NCBI GenBank assembly: GCA_028278755.1
Contig: JAPYOI010000352.1
Span: forward strand, 1-10,034
DNA length: 10,034 nucleotides
Reading direction: 5' to 3'
Source of the DNA: Poriferisodalis multihospitum
GTDB lineage: Bacteria; Actinomycetota; Acidimicrobiia; Acidimicrobiales; Poriferisodalaceae
Shown one piece after another: positions 1-7,134 of the stretch. The stretch's first letter is position 1; each line of letters starts with the position of its first letter. The notes under the pieces were generated by a model that was not told the DNA's origin, did no database searches, and was given only the letters and a program-made list of their open reading frames with translations. The position numbers and the translations under genes were made by a program.

Positions 1-348
1 CTGGCGAAACGGCCCGAAGCCCCTGGTGGGTTCGGCGCCGAGGAAGAAGTTCCGCCACACCGACATCAGCGGCACCATGGCCAAGTCTTGGTAAACGGTG
101 GCGATGCCGGCTGCGAGAGCGGCGCGGGGCGAGGAGAACGTGACCTCCTCGCCTTCGAGCAGCAGCTGGCCCTCGTCGTGCTGATGCACGCCGGCGAGGA
201 TCTTGATGAAGGTCGACTTGCCGGCGCCGTTGTCGCCGAGCACGCACGTCACCTCGCCGGGATTGACCGTGGTGGACACCCCGGTGAGGGCGATGATGTT
301 GCCGTAGAACTTCGAGATGCCGCGCAGCTCGATCAGCGAGTCGCTCAT
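1..348 (-). CDS. Sugar-type ABC transporter ATP-binding protein (5' part of gene, C-terminus outside window)
   Basis: Energises uptake by hydrolysing ATP on the cytoplasmic face of the importer whose permease is encoded just upstream. The 116 visible residues start MSDSLIELRGISKFYG. They contain a Walker A motif GDNGAGKST (residues 38-46) and a Q-loop in VYQDLAMVPLMSVWRN (Q87), the wording typical of the ribose/fructose (RbsA/FrcA-like) ATPase group. The signature motif, Walker B and any second ATPase domain lie beyond base 1, so one- and two-domain forms cannot be told apart. The ATG at 348-346 overlaps the permease stop codon as ATGA. A GGAGG lies 6 nt upstream, inside the last permease codons, which suggests translational coupling. 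The family is secure; the substrate is not. Confidence 0.93.
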   Translation of the reverse strand, partial: MSDSLIELRGISKFYGNIIALTGVSTTVNPGEVTCVLGDNGAGKSTFIKILAGVHQHDEGQLLLEGEEVTFSSPRAALAAGIATVYQDLAMVPLMSVWRNFFLGAEPTRGFGPFRQ

Positions 349-2639
349 GACTGACCTCCGACCGGCGCTGCATCGTCGGAGGACTCCGCTGGCACGGGCG
401 GGTCAGGCCCGGGTGCGGCTTCGTCGTCGGGGTCGCCGCGCGCTGACTGCGACCGCTCCGCCCGCTGGCGGACGTAGTTGTTCACGATGACGGCGACCAC
501 CAGCAACCCGCCGAGAACGAGGAAGCGCCAGTCGGTGTTCCAGCGTGCGAAGCCGATGCCCTGGCTGATCATCCCCCAGATGAGTGCGCCGATCCCCGCG
601 CCGATCGCCGAGCCGTAGCCGCCGGTCAGCAGGTTGCCGCCCACGACCGCCACGATGATGTAGCGGAACTCGTTGCCGTCGCCGACGTTGGCCTGCACCG
701 AGTTGAGGCGGAATGCGATGAGCATTCCCGCGACCCAGGCACAGACCGACACGAGCATGAACAGCGTCGTCTTGGTGCGGGCGGCCGGGACACCCACCGA
801 CCGGGCGGCGTCCTTGTTGCCGCCGACGGCGAAGGTCCAACTGCCGAAGCGTGTCTTTGCCAGCACCCACGCTCCCGCTGCGGCGAACAGCAGGTAGAAG
901 AGCACCGAGACCCGGAACCGGGTGACCGCCTGGGTCGCCTCCTCCTCCAAGGTGGTGATGAACATCAGCTTGACCGCGAGCGCCAATCCTGCGGCCGCCA
1001 AGCCGACCGTCACGAGGGGCCGGCCCATGCCCTCGTCGCTGCTGAACAGCAACCGGTAGAAGGTGCCAATGGCGAAGATGCCCAGCGCGATCGCGCCACC
1101 CTTGGCGGCACCGGTCGACAGCGCGTAGAGCAGGCCGTCGCCGTCGATCAGCTCGATCACCGCAAACACGACCGCAGCAGCCCCGCCGGCAGTCAGCGCG
1201 ACGCGAGGCCACATCCCCATCTGCGGCACCGGCACCGCCGTGGTGCGACGCTGCGCAAGAGCCCGGGCCACCGCGGTTGCCGCAAGCGCGAGCGCGATCA
1301 GCAGCAGCACCGAGAACAGCTCGACACGCAACTTGCGCGACGCAGACTCGGCCTGCACCACGAATGCGGCAACGGCGACGATGACTGCGGTGGCCATCGG
1401 CAGCCACAGCGACACGTCAGCTCGCGCCGTCACCAGCATCAGAGCGATGACGCCGGCCAGTGCGAGACCGACGAACAGCAATGCCCGAGCAGCCTGGATG
1501 GTCATCATGAAGCTGATGGCGGGCAGCAGGGCCACGACGACGCCGATGACCGGAGCGCTCGAGCGGACGTGGCCGGTTGCGGCCAGCGCGGCCAGCACGC
1601 CGGTGGCGGCGATGCCGATGGCGAAGATCACACGCCCGAGGCCGCCGCCGAGGAAGCCGAGCTGATCGGCGTTGGTCGCATCCATGACGAGTGCCAGCAC
1701 GACAGCGACCACCACAGCACCGATGCCGATGCCGACCATCCGCAGAGCGCGGCTGTCGAGAGCACCGCCGTGGCGCTGCACCGGTTCGTAGCGGGAGCTG
1801 CACCATGTCGCGACGCCTGCCAGCGTCCCGATGGTGATGACTGCCCCCCACAACCAATTCGATGCCGTGCCGTCGGTCGTCAAGAGCATGACGAAGCCGA
1901 ACAGCGGCGCCGCAACAGCACCGGCGAACGCACCGGGCGACGCCCACGACGGCGGGTCGGCCCGTCGCGTGTAGCTCATCTCCAGCAGCCCCAGCAGCAA
2001 TGCGACGCCGGCCAGCATGAGCAGCCCCGCCCATGCCCAGTCGCGGCCGTCCCAGATGTGCTGGTTGCGGATCCACTCCGCGCCGAAGATGTCGTCCCAG
2101 AAGGCGTAGCCCTGCGCCTCGTCGAGCCCCTCGACGATGACCTTGTTGGTGAACAGCTTGCCGAAGCCGAGCTTGGCACCGATGAGGATGAAGAACGTGC
2201 CCAGCGTCACGATGAAACTGGGCAGTGACGTGCGTTCGACCAGCGTGCCGTTGAACCAGCCGATCGCCAGCGCGAAGCACAGCGACAGCGGCACGGCCAG
2301 GTGCAGGCTGAAGCCCGCGCCCCCGAGCTCGCCCACCTCGCGGCTCATCAAAATGACGAATATGGCGGTGGCGCCGGTCATCGCGCCCGACGACAGGTCG
2401 AACTCGCCGCCGATCATCAGCAGCGCCACCGGCACCGCCATGATGCCGAGCAGCGCTGCGACGTCGAGGAAGTTGGCCGTGCCCCCGGCGGTGCCGAAGG
2501 CCTCCGATGTCAGCCAGAAGAGCAGCCACACGCCGGCGAGGCCCAGCAGCGCACCTATCTCAGGACGGGTGAGCAGCTGCTGGATCGGCCCGCGATATGC
2601 GAGCCGTTCGTCGGCCCCGCCGGCGGTGAAGGCCGCCAC
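345..2639 (-). CDS. Sugar-type ABC transporter permease, greatly enlarged by an internal hydrophobic block
   Basis: Membrane subunit of the importer, in the RbsC/FrcC/XylH-like branched permease family. The N-terminal half has the family signature MIGGEFDLSSGAM (75-87) and LPSFIVTLGTFF (139-150). The C-terminal half has TRFGSWTFAVGGNKDAARSVG (596-616, the EAA-like loop region), a NEFRYIIVAVVGG segment (656-668) and GGYGSAIGAGIGALIWGM (673-690). Between them, about residues 190-574, lies a block with roughly ten or more predicted membrane segments that I do not recognise and that ordinary members lack. Their usual length is about 300-400 residues, against 764 here. The frame is open throughout, so this is not a visible frameshift. 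The tail after 725 is charged and proline/acid-rich. The start is GTG at 2639; a GAGG overlapping the binding-protein stop codon lies 11 nt upstream, and the gap to that gene is 8 nt. The ATPase gene overlaps the 3' end by 4 nt. Confidence 0.93.
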   Translation of the reverse strand: MAAFTAGGADERLAYRGPIQQLLTRPEIGALLGLAGVWLLFWLTSEAFGTAGGTANFLDVAALLGIMAVPVALLMIGGEFDLSSGAMTGATAIFVILMSREVGELGGAGFSLHLAVPLSLCFALAIGWFNGTLVERTSLPSFIVTLGTFFILIGAKLGFGKLFTNKVIVEGLDEAQGYAFWDDIFGAEWIRNQHIWDGRDWAWAGLLMLAGVALLLGLLEMSYTRRADPPSWASPGAFAGAVAAPLFGFVMLLTTDGTASNWLWGAVITIGTLAGVATWCSSRYEPVQRHGGALDSRALRMVGIGIGAVVVAVVLALVMDATNADQLGFLGGGLGRVIFAIGIAATGVLAALAATGHVRSSAPVIGVVVALLPAISFMMTIQAARALLFVGLALAGVIALMLVTARADVSLWLPMATAVIVAVAAFVVQAESASRKLRVELFSVLLLIALALAATAVARALAQRRTTAVPVPQMGMWPRVALTAGGAAAVVFAVIELIDGDGLLYALSTGAAKGGAIALGIFAIGTFYRLLFSSDEGMGRPLVTVGLAAAGLALAVKLMFITTLEEEATQAVTRFRVSVLFYLLFAAAGAWVLAKTRFGSWTFAVGGNKDAARSVGVPAARTKTTLFMLVSVCAWVAGMLIAFRLNSVQANVGDGNEFRYIIVAVVGGNLLTGGYGSAIGAGIGALIWGMISQGIGFARWNTDWRFLVLGGLLVVAVIVNNYVRQRAERSQSARGDPDDEAAPGPDPPVPAESSDDAAPVGGQS

Positions 2640-2647
2640 GGGGAGGG

Positions 2648-3670
2648 TTACCTCGTGCCTTCGCTGACGAGCGCGGCGACCTCGGCGGCGTTGTCAGGCG
2701 TGACGAAGCCAGGACCGGTGAGGATCGGCAAGCCACCGCCCGCGGTGTTCTGGTTTGTCGCTTGCAGGTGCATGAGGATGACCGGAATGTAGCCCTGCAG
2801 GTACTGCTGCTGGTCGACGGTGAAGGCGATGTCACCCGCTTCGATGGCCGAAATCAGGTCGGATGACAGGTCGAAGCCGCCGATGTGCAGCGTGCGCCCT
2901 GCCGACTCGGCGGCGTCGAGCGCACGCAGCGGCAGGTTCGGGCCCACGCCGAGCACGGCGTCGATGCTGGAGTCCGCGGTGAGGATCGAGGCGATGGTCT
3001 GCTCCTGCTCATCGGGGTTCGCGTCAAGACCGACGAACTCCGAGGTCACCTGGCCGTCGAAGGTCTCCGCAAGGCCCTGGCAGCGCTCTTCGAGGCCGAT
3101 GTTGGCCTGCTCCTGGCGAGCGCACAGCACATGGGTTGCGCCCAGGGCGTTGAAGCGCTCGCCGGCGCCGTTGCCGGCCACGATCTCGGTCTGGCCGATG
3201 TGGGTCACCGCGCCGAGGTCCTTGTAGTTGTTGACGCCGGAATTCAGCGTGTAGAGCGGGATGCCCGCCGCCACGACCGCACGGGCGGCCGCTTCGAGAC
3301 CCGCCGGGTCCGCCAGGGAGATGGCGATGCCGTCGGAACCGTCGGCGATCGCACCCTCAATGGCCTGCGACTGCGCCTGTGCATCGTTGTTCGCTCCGAA
3401 GTAGACGACGTCGCAGCCGACGGCTTCGGCGGCGTCCGCTACCGCTACCTCTACGACCGACCAGAACGTGCCCGAGTCGCCGTGTGTGATCACGTGATAG
3501 GTCTTGTCGCAGTCGCTCTGGGTGAGCGTCACCTCGGTCGCATCCGATGCGGCCTCCGTCGTCTCGGCAGGCGCCGGTGCGTCAGCGGTGTCGCCGTCGT
3601 CACTCGAGCACGCTGCGGCCAGCAGTGTGACGACTGCCAACAGCGAGATCAGTTTGTAGATGCGCTTCAT
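2648..3670 (-). CDS. Periplasmic sugar-binding lipoprotein of the ABC importer (RbsB-like)
   Basis: Captures the solute outside the membrane and delivers it to the permease. The 340-residue protein begins MKRIYKLISLLAVVTLLAAAC, a lipoprotein signal peptide with acceptor Cys21, followed by a low-complexity Asp/Ala/Glu/Thr linker to about residue 48. The mature part follows the type I periplasmic-binding (Peripla_BP_4) pattern: VITHGDSGTFW (60-70), NNDAQAQSQAIEGAIADGSDGIAIS (95-118), GIPLYTLNSG (136-145), IDAVLGVGPN (236-245), IGGFDLS (263-269) and the late TVDQQQYLQGYIPV (284-297). A longer frame opens at 3805, but the ATG at 3670 is preferred. It starts the signal peptide and has GGGAGG 9 nt upstream, whereas the longer form would bury the signal and overlap the isomerase gene. 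The neighbours argue for a sugar or cyclitol ligand; which one cannot be read from the sequence. Confidence 0.95.
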   Translation of the reverse strand: MKRIYKLISLLAVVTLLAAACSSDDGDTADAPAPAETTEAASDATEVTLTQSDCDKTYHVITHGDSGTFWSVVEVAVADAAEAVGCDVVYFGANNDAQAQSQAIEGAIADGSDGIAISLADPAGLEAAARAVVAAGIPLYTLNSGVNNYKDLGAVTHIGQTEIVAGNGAGERFNALGATHVLCARQEQANIGLEERCQGLAETFDGQVTSEFVGLDANPDEQEQTIASILTADSSIDAVLGVGPNLPLRALDAAESAGRTLHIGGFDLSSDLISAIEAGDIAFTVDQQQYLQGYIPVILMHLQATNQNTAGGGLPILTGPGFVTPDNAAEVAALVSEGTR

Positions 3671-3731
3671 TCTGTACGTCCTCCCGGGTACGTGAAATAG
3701 CACGACGCCCACACCCGATTCCCCTAGGGCG

Positions 3732-4625
3732 CTAGCGCGCGAGATCGAAGTCTTGCACAAACTGCAAGCTCTGAACGACGCCGCTCCGCAACCGTTCCAC
3801 ATCATCGGCGTCGGGTCCGCTGAGCGCGGCGTCCTGCTCGAGCACGTACCACAGGTCGGGCCGCGCCTGCTCCAACGCGCGGATGATCTCGGTCAGCGGA
3901 ACCACACCCTGACCCAGCGGGGGGAAGAGCCCCCGTTGGACCGCACTCATCAGGCTGTCCTCGCCACGGCGCAGGCGCTCGGCCACCGCGGCGTCGACGT
4001 CCTTGAGGTGCACCAGCCCGACGCGATGGCCGTGGCTGTCCACCAATGCTGCGGGATCGGTGCCGCCCAAGGTGAGATGTGCCGTGTCGAGCACAATCTG
4101 CGTGTCGGTGTGCTCGAGCACCGCTCGTGTCTCGACATCGTCTTGGATCAGCGAATCGACATGGGGATGGAACGCATGTCTCATCCCCGCTTCGGCCGTC
4201 ACGTCGTCAATCGCCGCCAGGCCCTCAAACACACGGTTCCACTGCGTGTCCTCAAGTCCGGGTCGCTGCCAGTCATCGTGGTCGAAGACCGGGCAGCTGA
4301 CGAACCAGGTTCCGCCCGCGGAGGCCATCTGGTCGACGACCGAAGCCACGCGCGCCATCTCCGCCTCAAGGCGCTCGGGATCGTGCAGCACCACGGCGAC
4401 GAAACCGCCGAGCAGCGACAGCCCGTGGCGCCCCAGCACTGCGGCGAGCTCGTGGCCGTCAGCCGGCAAGAAGCCCACTGAACCGAATTCCGTGCGCGTG
4501 AAGCCCAGGGCAGCCATGTCGGAGAGGACTTCGTCGGGGCTGAGCTGGTATCCCCATCCCGGCACCTCGCATACGCCCCATGTGATCGGGGCAGCAGCCA
4601 GGCGCTCACGCAGTGATCTACCCAT
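3732..4625 (-). CDS. Sugar phosphate isomerase/epimerase-like TIM-barrel protein, inosose-dehydratase-like
   Basis: Probable cytoplasmic enzyme acting on the imported sugar or cyclitol. The 297 residues match the xylose-isomerase-like (AP_endonuc_2) TIM-barrel superfamily. The N-terminus ITWGVCEVPGWGYQLSPDEVLSDMA (14-38) followed by TEFGSVGFLP (45-54) closely resembles IolE-type inosose dehydratases. Likely metal-site strands are HAFHPHVDSLIQ (150-161), VLDTAHL (178-184), VHLKDVD (205-211) and VLEQD (261-265). Reactions known in the family include inosose dehydration and ketose epimerisation; the exact one here is unresolved. The ATG at 4625 has GGGAGG 5 nt upstream. A 61-bp gap separates it from the binding-protein gene, with no convincing terminator, so co-transcription is likely. 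A 186-bp gap lies upstream of it. Confidence 0.85.
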   Translation of the reverse strand: MGRSLRERLAAAPITWGVCEVPGWGYQLSPDEVLSDMAALGFTRTEFGSVGFLPADGHELAAVLGRHGLSLLGGFVAVVLHDPERLEAEMARVASVVDQMASAGGTWFVSCPVFDHDDWQRPGLEDTQWNRVFEGLAAIDDVTAEAGMRHAFHPHVDSLIQDDVETRAVLEHTDTQIVLDTAHLTLGGTDPAALVDSHGHRVGLVHLKDVDAAVAERLRRGEDSLMSAVQRGLFPPLGQGVVPLTEIIRALEQARPDLWYVLEQDAALSGPDADDVERLRSGVVQSLQFVQDFDLAR

Positions 4626-4730
4626 CGACGCCTCCCAAATCCGGCTGATAGTGGCACGAATCCGTCAACCGTTCCACGAACCGCCGCAGCCAAGGAACCA
4701 TTGTGCGCGCGCCGCGCAGTGGCGCAGGTA

Positions 4731-4850
4731 CTCAGGCCAGACGGCGCGGCATGGCGCCGCCGTTGTAGGCGCTGATCTTGATGGGTCGCCTCCTGCCGGC
4801 AGCGCCCGAACTCAGGCCACACAACGCGGCAACGCGCCGCCGTTGTAGGC
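4731..4850. repeat. Imperfect 40-bp direct repeat, copies 80 bp apart
   Basis: Bases 4731-4770 match 4811-4850 at 35 of 40 positions by my count, including an identical CGTTGTAGGC at the right end and a shared CTCAGGCCA at the left end. The similarity drops sharply after base 4770/4850. The right-hand copy is the 3' end of the metallo-hydrolase gene with its stop codon. The left-hand copy lies in the intergenic gap. The 80-nt offset is not a multiple of three, so the left copy is out of frame with the intact gene. Confidence 0.85.
4732..4794 (-). pseudogene. Remnant of a second metallo-hydrolase gene: Shine-Dalgarno plus C-terminal tail only
   Basis: On the minus strand bases 4782-4732 read IKISAYNGGAMPRRLA and a TGA stop. 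The intact hydrolase upstream ends MVAYNGGALPRCVA with TGA, giving 9 identities over the last 12 residues with the stop at the same place. An AGGAGG at 4794-4789 stands 6 nt before the first Ile codon (ATC), exactly where a start codon would be expected, but there is no ATG, GTG or TTG there. The simplest inference is a tandem paralogue whose body was deleted, leaving its ribosome-binding site joined to its tail. Other readings are a short segmental duplication of the gene end, or an unusual AUC-started 16-residue peptide. Confidence 0.5.
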
Positions 4851-5765
4851 GACCATGTCCATGATCGCTTGGGGGACGCCGGGGAACTCGTAGTCGGTGG
4901 ACTGAGCTTCGCGGTAGGCGACGTGAAGGTTGCCGGCGAGACGCTCGGGGTCGGTGTAGCGACCGTGCGGGCCGAGGTCGGTGGCCTGGGCCTGCTCAAG
5001 CGGCGTCCTGCCTGCAGTGATCCCCTCGGCGGCCGCTTCCTGCACAAAGCGCAGGTAGGAGCGCTGCTCGTCGAGGACGCGAGCGATGTCGTCGCCACCG
5101 AAGTGCGGGCCGTGGCCCGGCACGATCACATCTGCTCCGAAGCTCTCGATGACATCCATCGCCTGGATCGTCCCGGACACCGACCCGAACAGCGCGAAGG
5201 GCGTGCCGCCGTGGAAGATCAGGTCGCCGCAGAACAGCACCCGGCAATCGGGCAGCCACGCCACGATGTCGCCGTCGGTGTGGGCTACGAAGCCCAGGTC
5301 CGACAGCTCGATGCGACGGTCGTCGAGATGCAGCACCATCGAGCCTTCGAAGGTCACGTCAGGCGCCCGGAACTGCAGGTCCCCCCACTCGACGCCGGGG
5401 AACACGGCGCTGTAGTCGGGGATGCCGGCGGCCACCATCACGTCACGGCACCTGGCATGCGAGATGATCGTGGCGTCAGTGAACTGGTAGTTGCCGTGGG
5501 TGTGGTCGGCGTGATGATGGGTGTTGACTACAACCTTCACCGGGTTGGACGTCACCGACGCAATGGCGTCGAGATAGGCCCTGTTGCGGCGCTCCGTGGA
5601 GGTGGTGTCGATCGACACGACAGCGTTGGATCCGGCGATGAATCCCATGTTGTTGATGAACCAGGTGCCATCGGGCTGCACGTAGCTGTACACGCCCGGG
5701 GCCACCTCGTTGAGCTGCGCCGCCTCGACCGACGCGTGTGCTCCATGACCTGCCTGTGCCGACAT
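4812..5765 (-). CDS. Metallo-beta-lactamase-fold hydrolase
   Basis: A soluble 317-residue hydrolase expected to bind two metal ions. The zinc motif HxHxDH is present as THHHADH (H83, H85, D87, H88). Further ligands are likely in AHTDGD (H162), CGDLIF (D181) and VPGHGP (H218). The N-terminal APGVYSYVQPDGTWFINN and the segments STERRNRAYLD and GGTPFALFGSVSG resemble a group of actinobacterial MBL hydrolases of undefined substrate. Some relatives sit in secondary-metabolite or catabolic clusters. The family includes lactonases, thioesterases and sulfatases, so the reaction is open. The ATG at 5765 follows a G-rich GAGGGGGG Shine-Dalgarno sequence. The gene diverges from the P450 gene across a 125-bp spacer and precedes the isomerase/ABC genes on the same strand. 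Its 3' end has a second, degenerate copy 80 bp downstream. Confidence 0.92.
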   Translation of the reverse strand: MSAQAGHGAHASVEAAQLNEVAPGVYSYVQPDGTWFINNMGFIAGSNAVVSIDTTSTERRNRAYLDAIASVTSNPVKVVVNTHHHADHTHGNYQFTDATIISHARCRDVMVAAGIPDYSAVFPGVEWGDLQFRAPDVTFEGSMVLHLDDRRIELSDLGFVAHTDGDIVAWLPDCRVLFCGDLIFHGGTPFALFGSVSGTIQAMDVIESFGADVIVPGHGPHFGGDDIARVLDEQRSYLRFVQEAAAEGITAGRTPLEQAQATDLGPHGRYTDPERLAGNLHVAYREAQSTDYEFPGVPQAIMDMVAYNGGALPRCVA

Positions 5766-5775
5766 GTGCCCCCCT

Positions 5776-5799
5776 CGAGCCGGCCGAAGCGGCCGCTCG
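5776..5799 (-). promoter_or_regulatory. Possible hairpin directly upstream of the hydrolase ribosome-binding site
   Basis: Bases 5776-5799 can fold into two 5-bp helices (CGAGC with GCTCG, GGCCG with CGGCC). One bulged C separates them and an AAG loop closes them. In the transcript this would sit immediately before, and partly touch, the G-rich Shine-Dalgarno sequence of the hydrolase gene. GC-rich DNA makes such structures by chance, so a regulatory role is speculative. Confidence 0.3.
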
Positions 5800-5820
5800 T
5801 GCCTGGTCAGTACTACGGCG

Positions 5821-5846
5821 CAGCGTAGAACCCGTCGCCTACGCTG
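5821..5846. promoter_or_regulatory. Perfect 8-bp inverted repeat in the divergent spacer, candidate operator
   Basis: CAGCGTAG at 5821-5828 and its exact reverse complement CTACGCTG at 5839-5846 are separated by 10 nt, with arm centres 18 bp apart. It lies midway between the divergent hydrolase and P450 starts. The geometry suits a dimeric repressor contacting one DNA face. No regulator gene is present in the window, so the binding protein is unknown. The repeat could also simply be a chance hairpin. Confidence 0.45.
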
Positions 5847-5850
5847 GGAA
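5822..5850 (-). promoter_or_regulatory. Weak candidate promoter for the metallo-hydrolase gene
   Basis: On the minus strand TTCCCA (5850-5845) and TACGCT (5827-5822) are spaced by 17 nt, an acceptable but weak match to -35 and -10 elements. They would give a leader of roughly 50 nt before the ATG at 5765. The -10 lies inside one arm of the inverted repeat and the spacer covers the other arm, so a protein bound there would block it. No comparable pair is visible for the P450 on the plus strand. Confidence 0.25.
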
Positions 5851-5890
5851 GCGCCTCGGACCGCGCCCGCGGGGACTCAAAGGAGCCGCC

Positions 5891-7129
5891 ATGAGCACGA
5901 CTGCTGACACCGACAGCGCATCTGCTGAGCGGGATTTCGACGTCTACAGCGACGAGTACATCCAGGGCGCCGCAGACGTGTGGGACGAGCTGCGCGCCGA
6001 ATGTCCCGTCGCCCACAGCTCCCACAATGACGGGCACTGGATGCCCACGACGTGGGACGACATAGCAGCGGTCGCCTACGACACCGAGAACTTCAGCTCT
6101 CGCGACATCGCCGTGGCACCCACGCCTGAAGGCGTCGGGCTGCTCACCGCCCCGCCGATCACTTCGGACCCGCCATTCCACACCGACGCGCGCCGACTGC
6201 TGCTGCCGTTCTTCGGTCCTACAGCCGTGGAGGAAATGGTCGAGGTCACCCGCAGCATCGCCCGCGAGCGCCTCGACGCCATCGCCGCCGAGACTGGGAC
6301 AGACGAAGGTCGCATCGGCGTCACGGATGCCGCCGACACCTATTCCAAGCACATTCCCGTGCGCGTCATCGCCCGCATCCTGGGACTGCCTGAGTCGGAC
6401 GAGCCCAAGTTCACCCGCTGGGCAGTGGACGTACTGCAGTCCAAGGGCGACGAGTTCGACCGGCGGGCCAACGCGACCCGCGAGGTGCTCCACTACTTCG
6501 GCGAGCTCACCGACCAGCGGCGCCAGGAACGCGCAGACGACCTGCCGTCGAAGCTGCTCGACATGAAGCTGCCCAACGGCGATCCGCTGGCCAACCACCA
6601 CATCACCGGCGCCAGCTTCCTGCTGCTGCTGGCGGGCATCGACACCACGTGGAGCTCGATCTCGGCCAGCTTGATGCACTTGGCCATGAACCCTGCCGAC
6701 CGCGAGCGGCTCGTGGCCGAACCCGAGCTCATCCCCACCGCCATCGAGGAATTCCTGCGTGCCTACTCCCCGGTCACCATGGCCCGCGTCACCGCTGCTG
6801 ACGACGCCGAGATCGGCGGCTGCCCCGTCGCCAAGGGCGACAAGGTGCTGCTCCCCTTCGGTGCGGGAAATCGCGATCCGTCCAAGTTCGACCGTCCTGA
6901 CGAGGTCGTCATCGACCGGGCCGAGAACCGCCACTTCGCGTTCGGGCTCGGCATCCACCGCTGCTTGGGCTCCAATCTGGCCCGCATGGAGCTGAAGGTC
7001 GCCATCGAGGAGTGGCTGGCGCGGTTCCCGAACTTCGAGCTCGCCACCGATGTCGGGCGCGGAGGCGTGGAATGGGGCGGCGTGCAGGTGCGCGGCCCCC
7101 GCAACCTGCAGATCCGCGTCGGCCTCTGA
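5891..7129 (+). CDS. Cytochrome P450 monooxygenase
   Basis: A soluble bacterial P450 of 412 residues that would insert one oxygen atom from O2 into an organic substrate, with electrons from a ferredoxin/reductase pair not encoded here. Diagnostic motifs are the I-helix AGIDTT (248-253), the K-helix ExxR as EFLR (287-290) and the haem-binding loop FGLGIHRCLG (351-360) with Cys358 as the thiolate ligand. The length is normal for a class I bacterial enzyme. The ATG at 5891 is chosen over the open frame back to 5738. It has AAAGGAG 5 nt upstream, and the earlier codons overlap the divergent hydrolase gene and do not look like P450 sequence. I cannot assign a CYP family or substrate. The divergent hydrolase is a plausible pathway partner by position only. 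Confidence 0.96.
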   Translation: MSTTADTDSASAERDFDVYSDEYIQGAADVWDELRAECPVAHSSHNDGHWMPTTWDDIAAVAYDTENFSSRDIAVAPTPEGVGLLTAPPITSDPPFHTDARRLLLPFFGPTAVEEMVEVTRSIARERLDAIAAETGTDEGRIGVTDAADTYSKHIPVRVIARILGLPESDEPKFTRWAVDVLQSKGDEFDRRANATREVLHYFGELTDQRRQERADDLPSKLLDMKLPNGDPLANHHITGASFLLLLAGIDTTWSSISASLMHLAMNPADRERLVAEPELIPTAIEEFLRAYSPVTMARVTAADDAEIGGCPVAKGDKVLLPFGAGNRDPSKFDRPDEVVIDRAENRHFAFGLGIHRCLGSNLARMELKVAIEEWLARFPNFELATDVGRGGVEWGGVQVRGPRNLQIRVGL

Positions 7130-7134
7130 TCCAG

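Noticed and set aside
918..2072. The enlarged permease being two genes joined by a sequencing error
   Set aside because: One frame stays open from 2639 to 345 with family motifs at both ends and no start signal or stop in between; a fusion or insertion is the better reading.
403..2529. Long Arg/Gly-rich frames (334 and 370 codons) in another minus-strand frame of the permease gene
   Set aside because: Their composition is typical of a shifted GC-rich frame, and the permease frame carries all recognisable motifs on both sides of the insertion.
2640..2647. GGGGAGGG, a match to the E. coli FtsK-orienting sequence GGGNAGGG
   Set aside because: A single 8-mer in GC-rich DNA at a gene junction is expected by chance; without genome-wide strand skew it means nothing.
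3671..3731. Possible terminator between the isomerase and binding-protein genes
   Set aside because: Only short, loop-rich pairings are possible (5 bp CGCCC/GGGCG), without a T-tract; read-through is more likely.
3671..3805. A 45-residue N-terminal extension of the binding protein
   Set aside because: It would place sequence ahead of a textbook lipoprotein signal peptide and overlap the isomerase gene; the ATG at 3670 has a good ribosome-binding site.
4660..4680. GTTC/GAAC mini inverted repeat and a TTGACG box upstream of the isomerase gene
   Set aside because: The arms are only 4 bp, and no -10-like sequence lies at a suitable distance from the TTGACG, so I do not call an operator or promoter.
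5738..5890. An upstream start for the P450 at 5738
   Set aside because: It overlaps the hydrolase start and lacks P450-like sequence; the ATG at 5891 has AAAGGAG at proper spacing.
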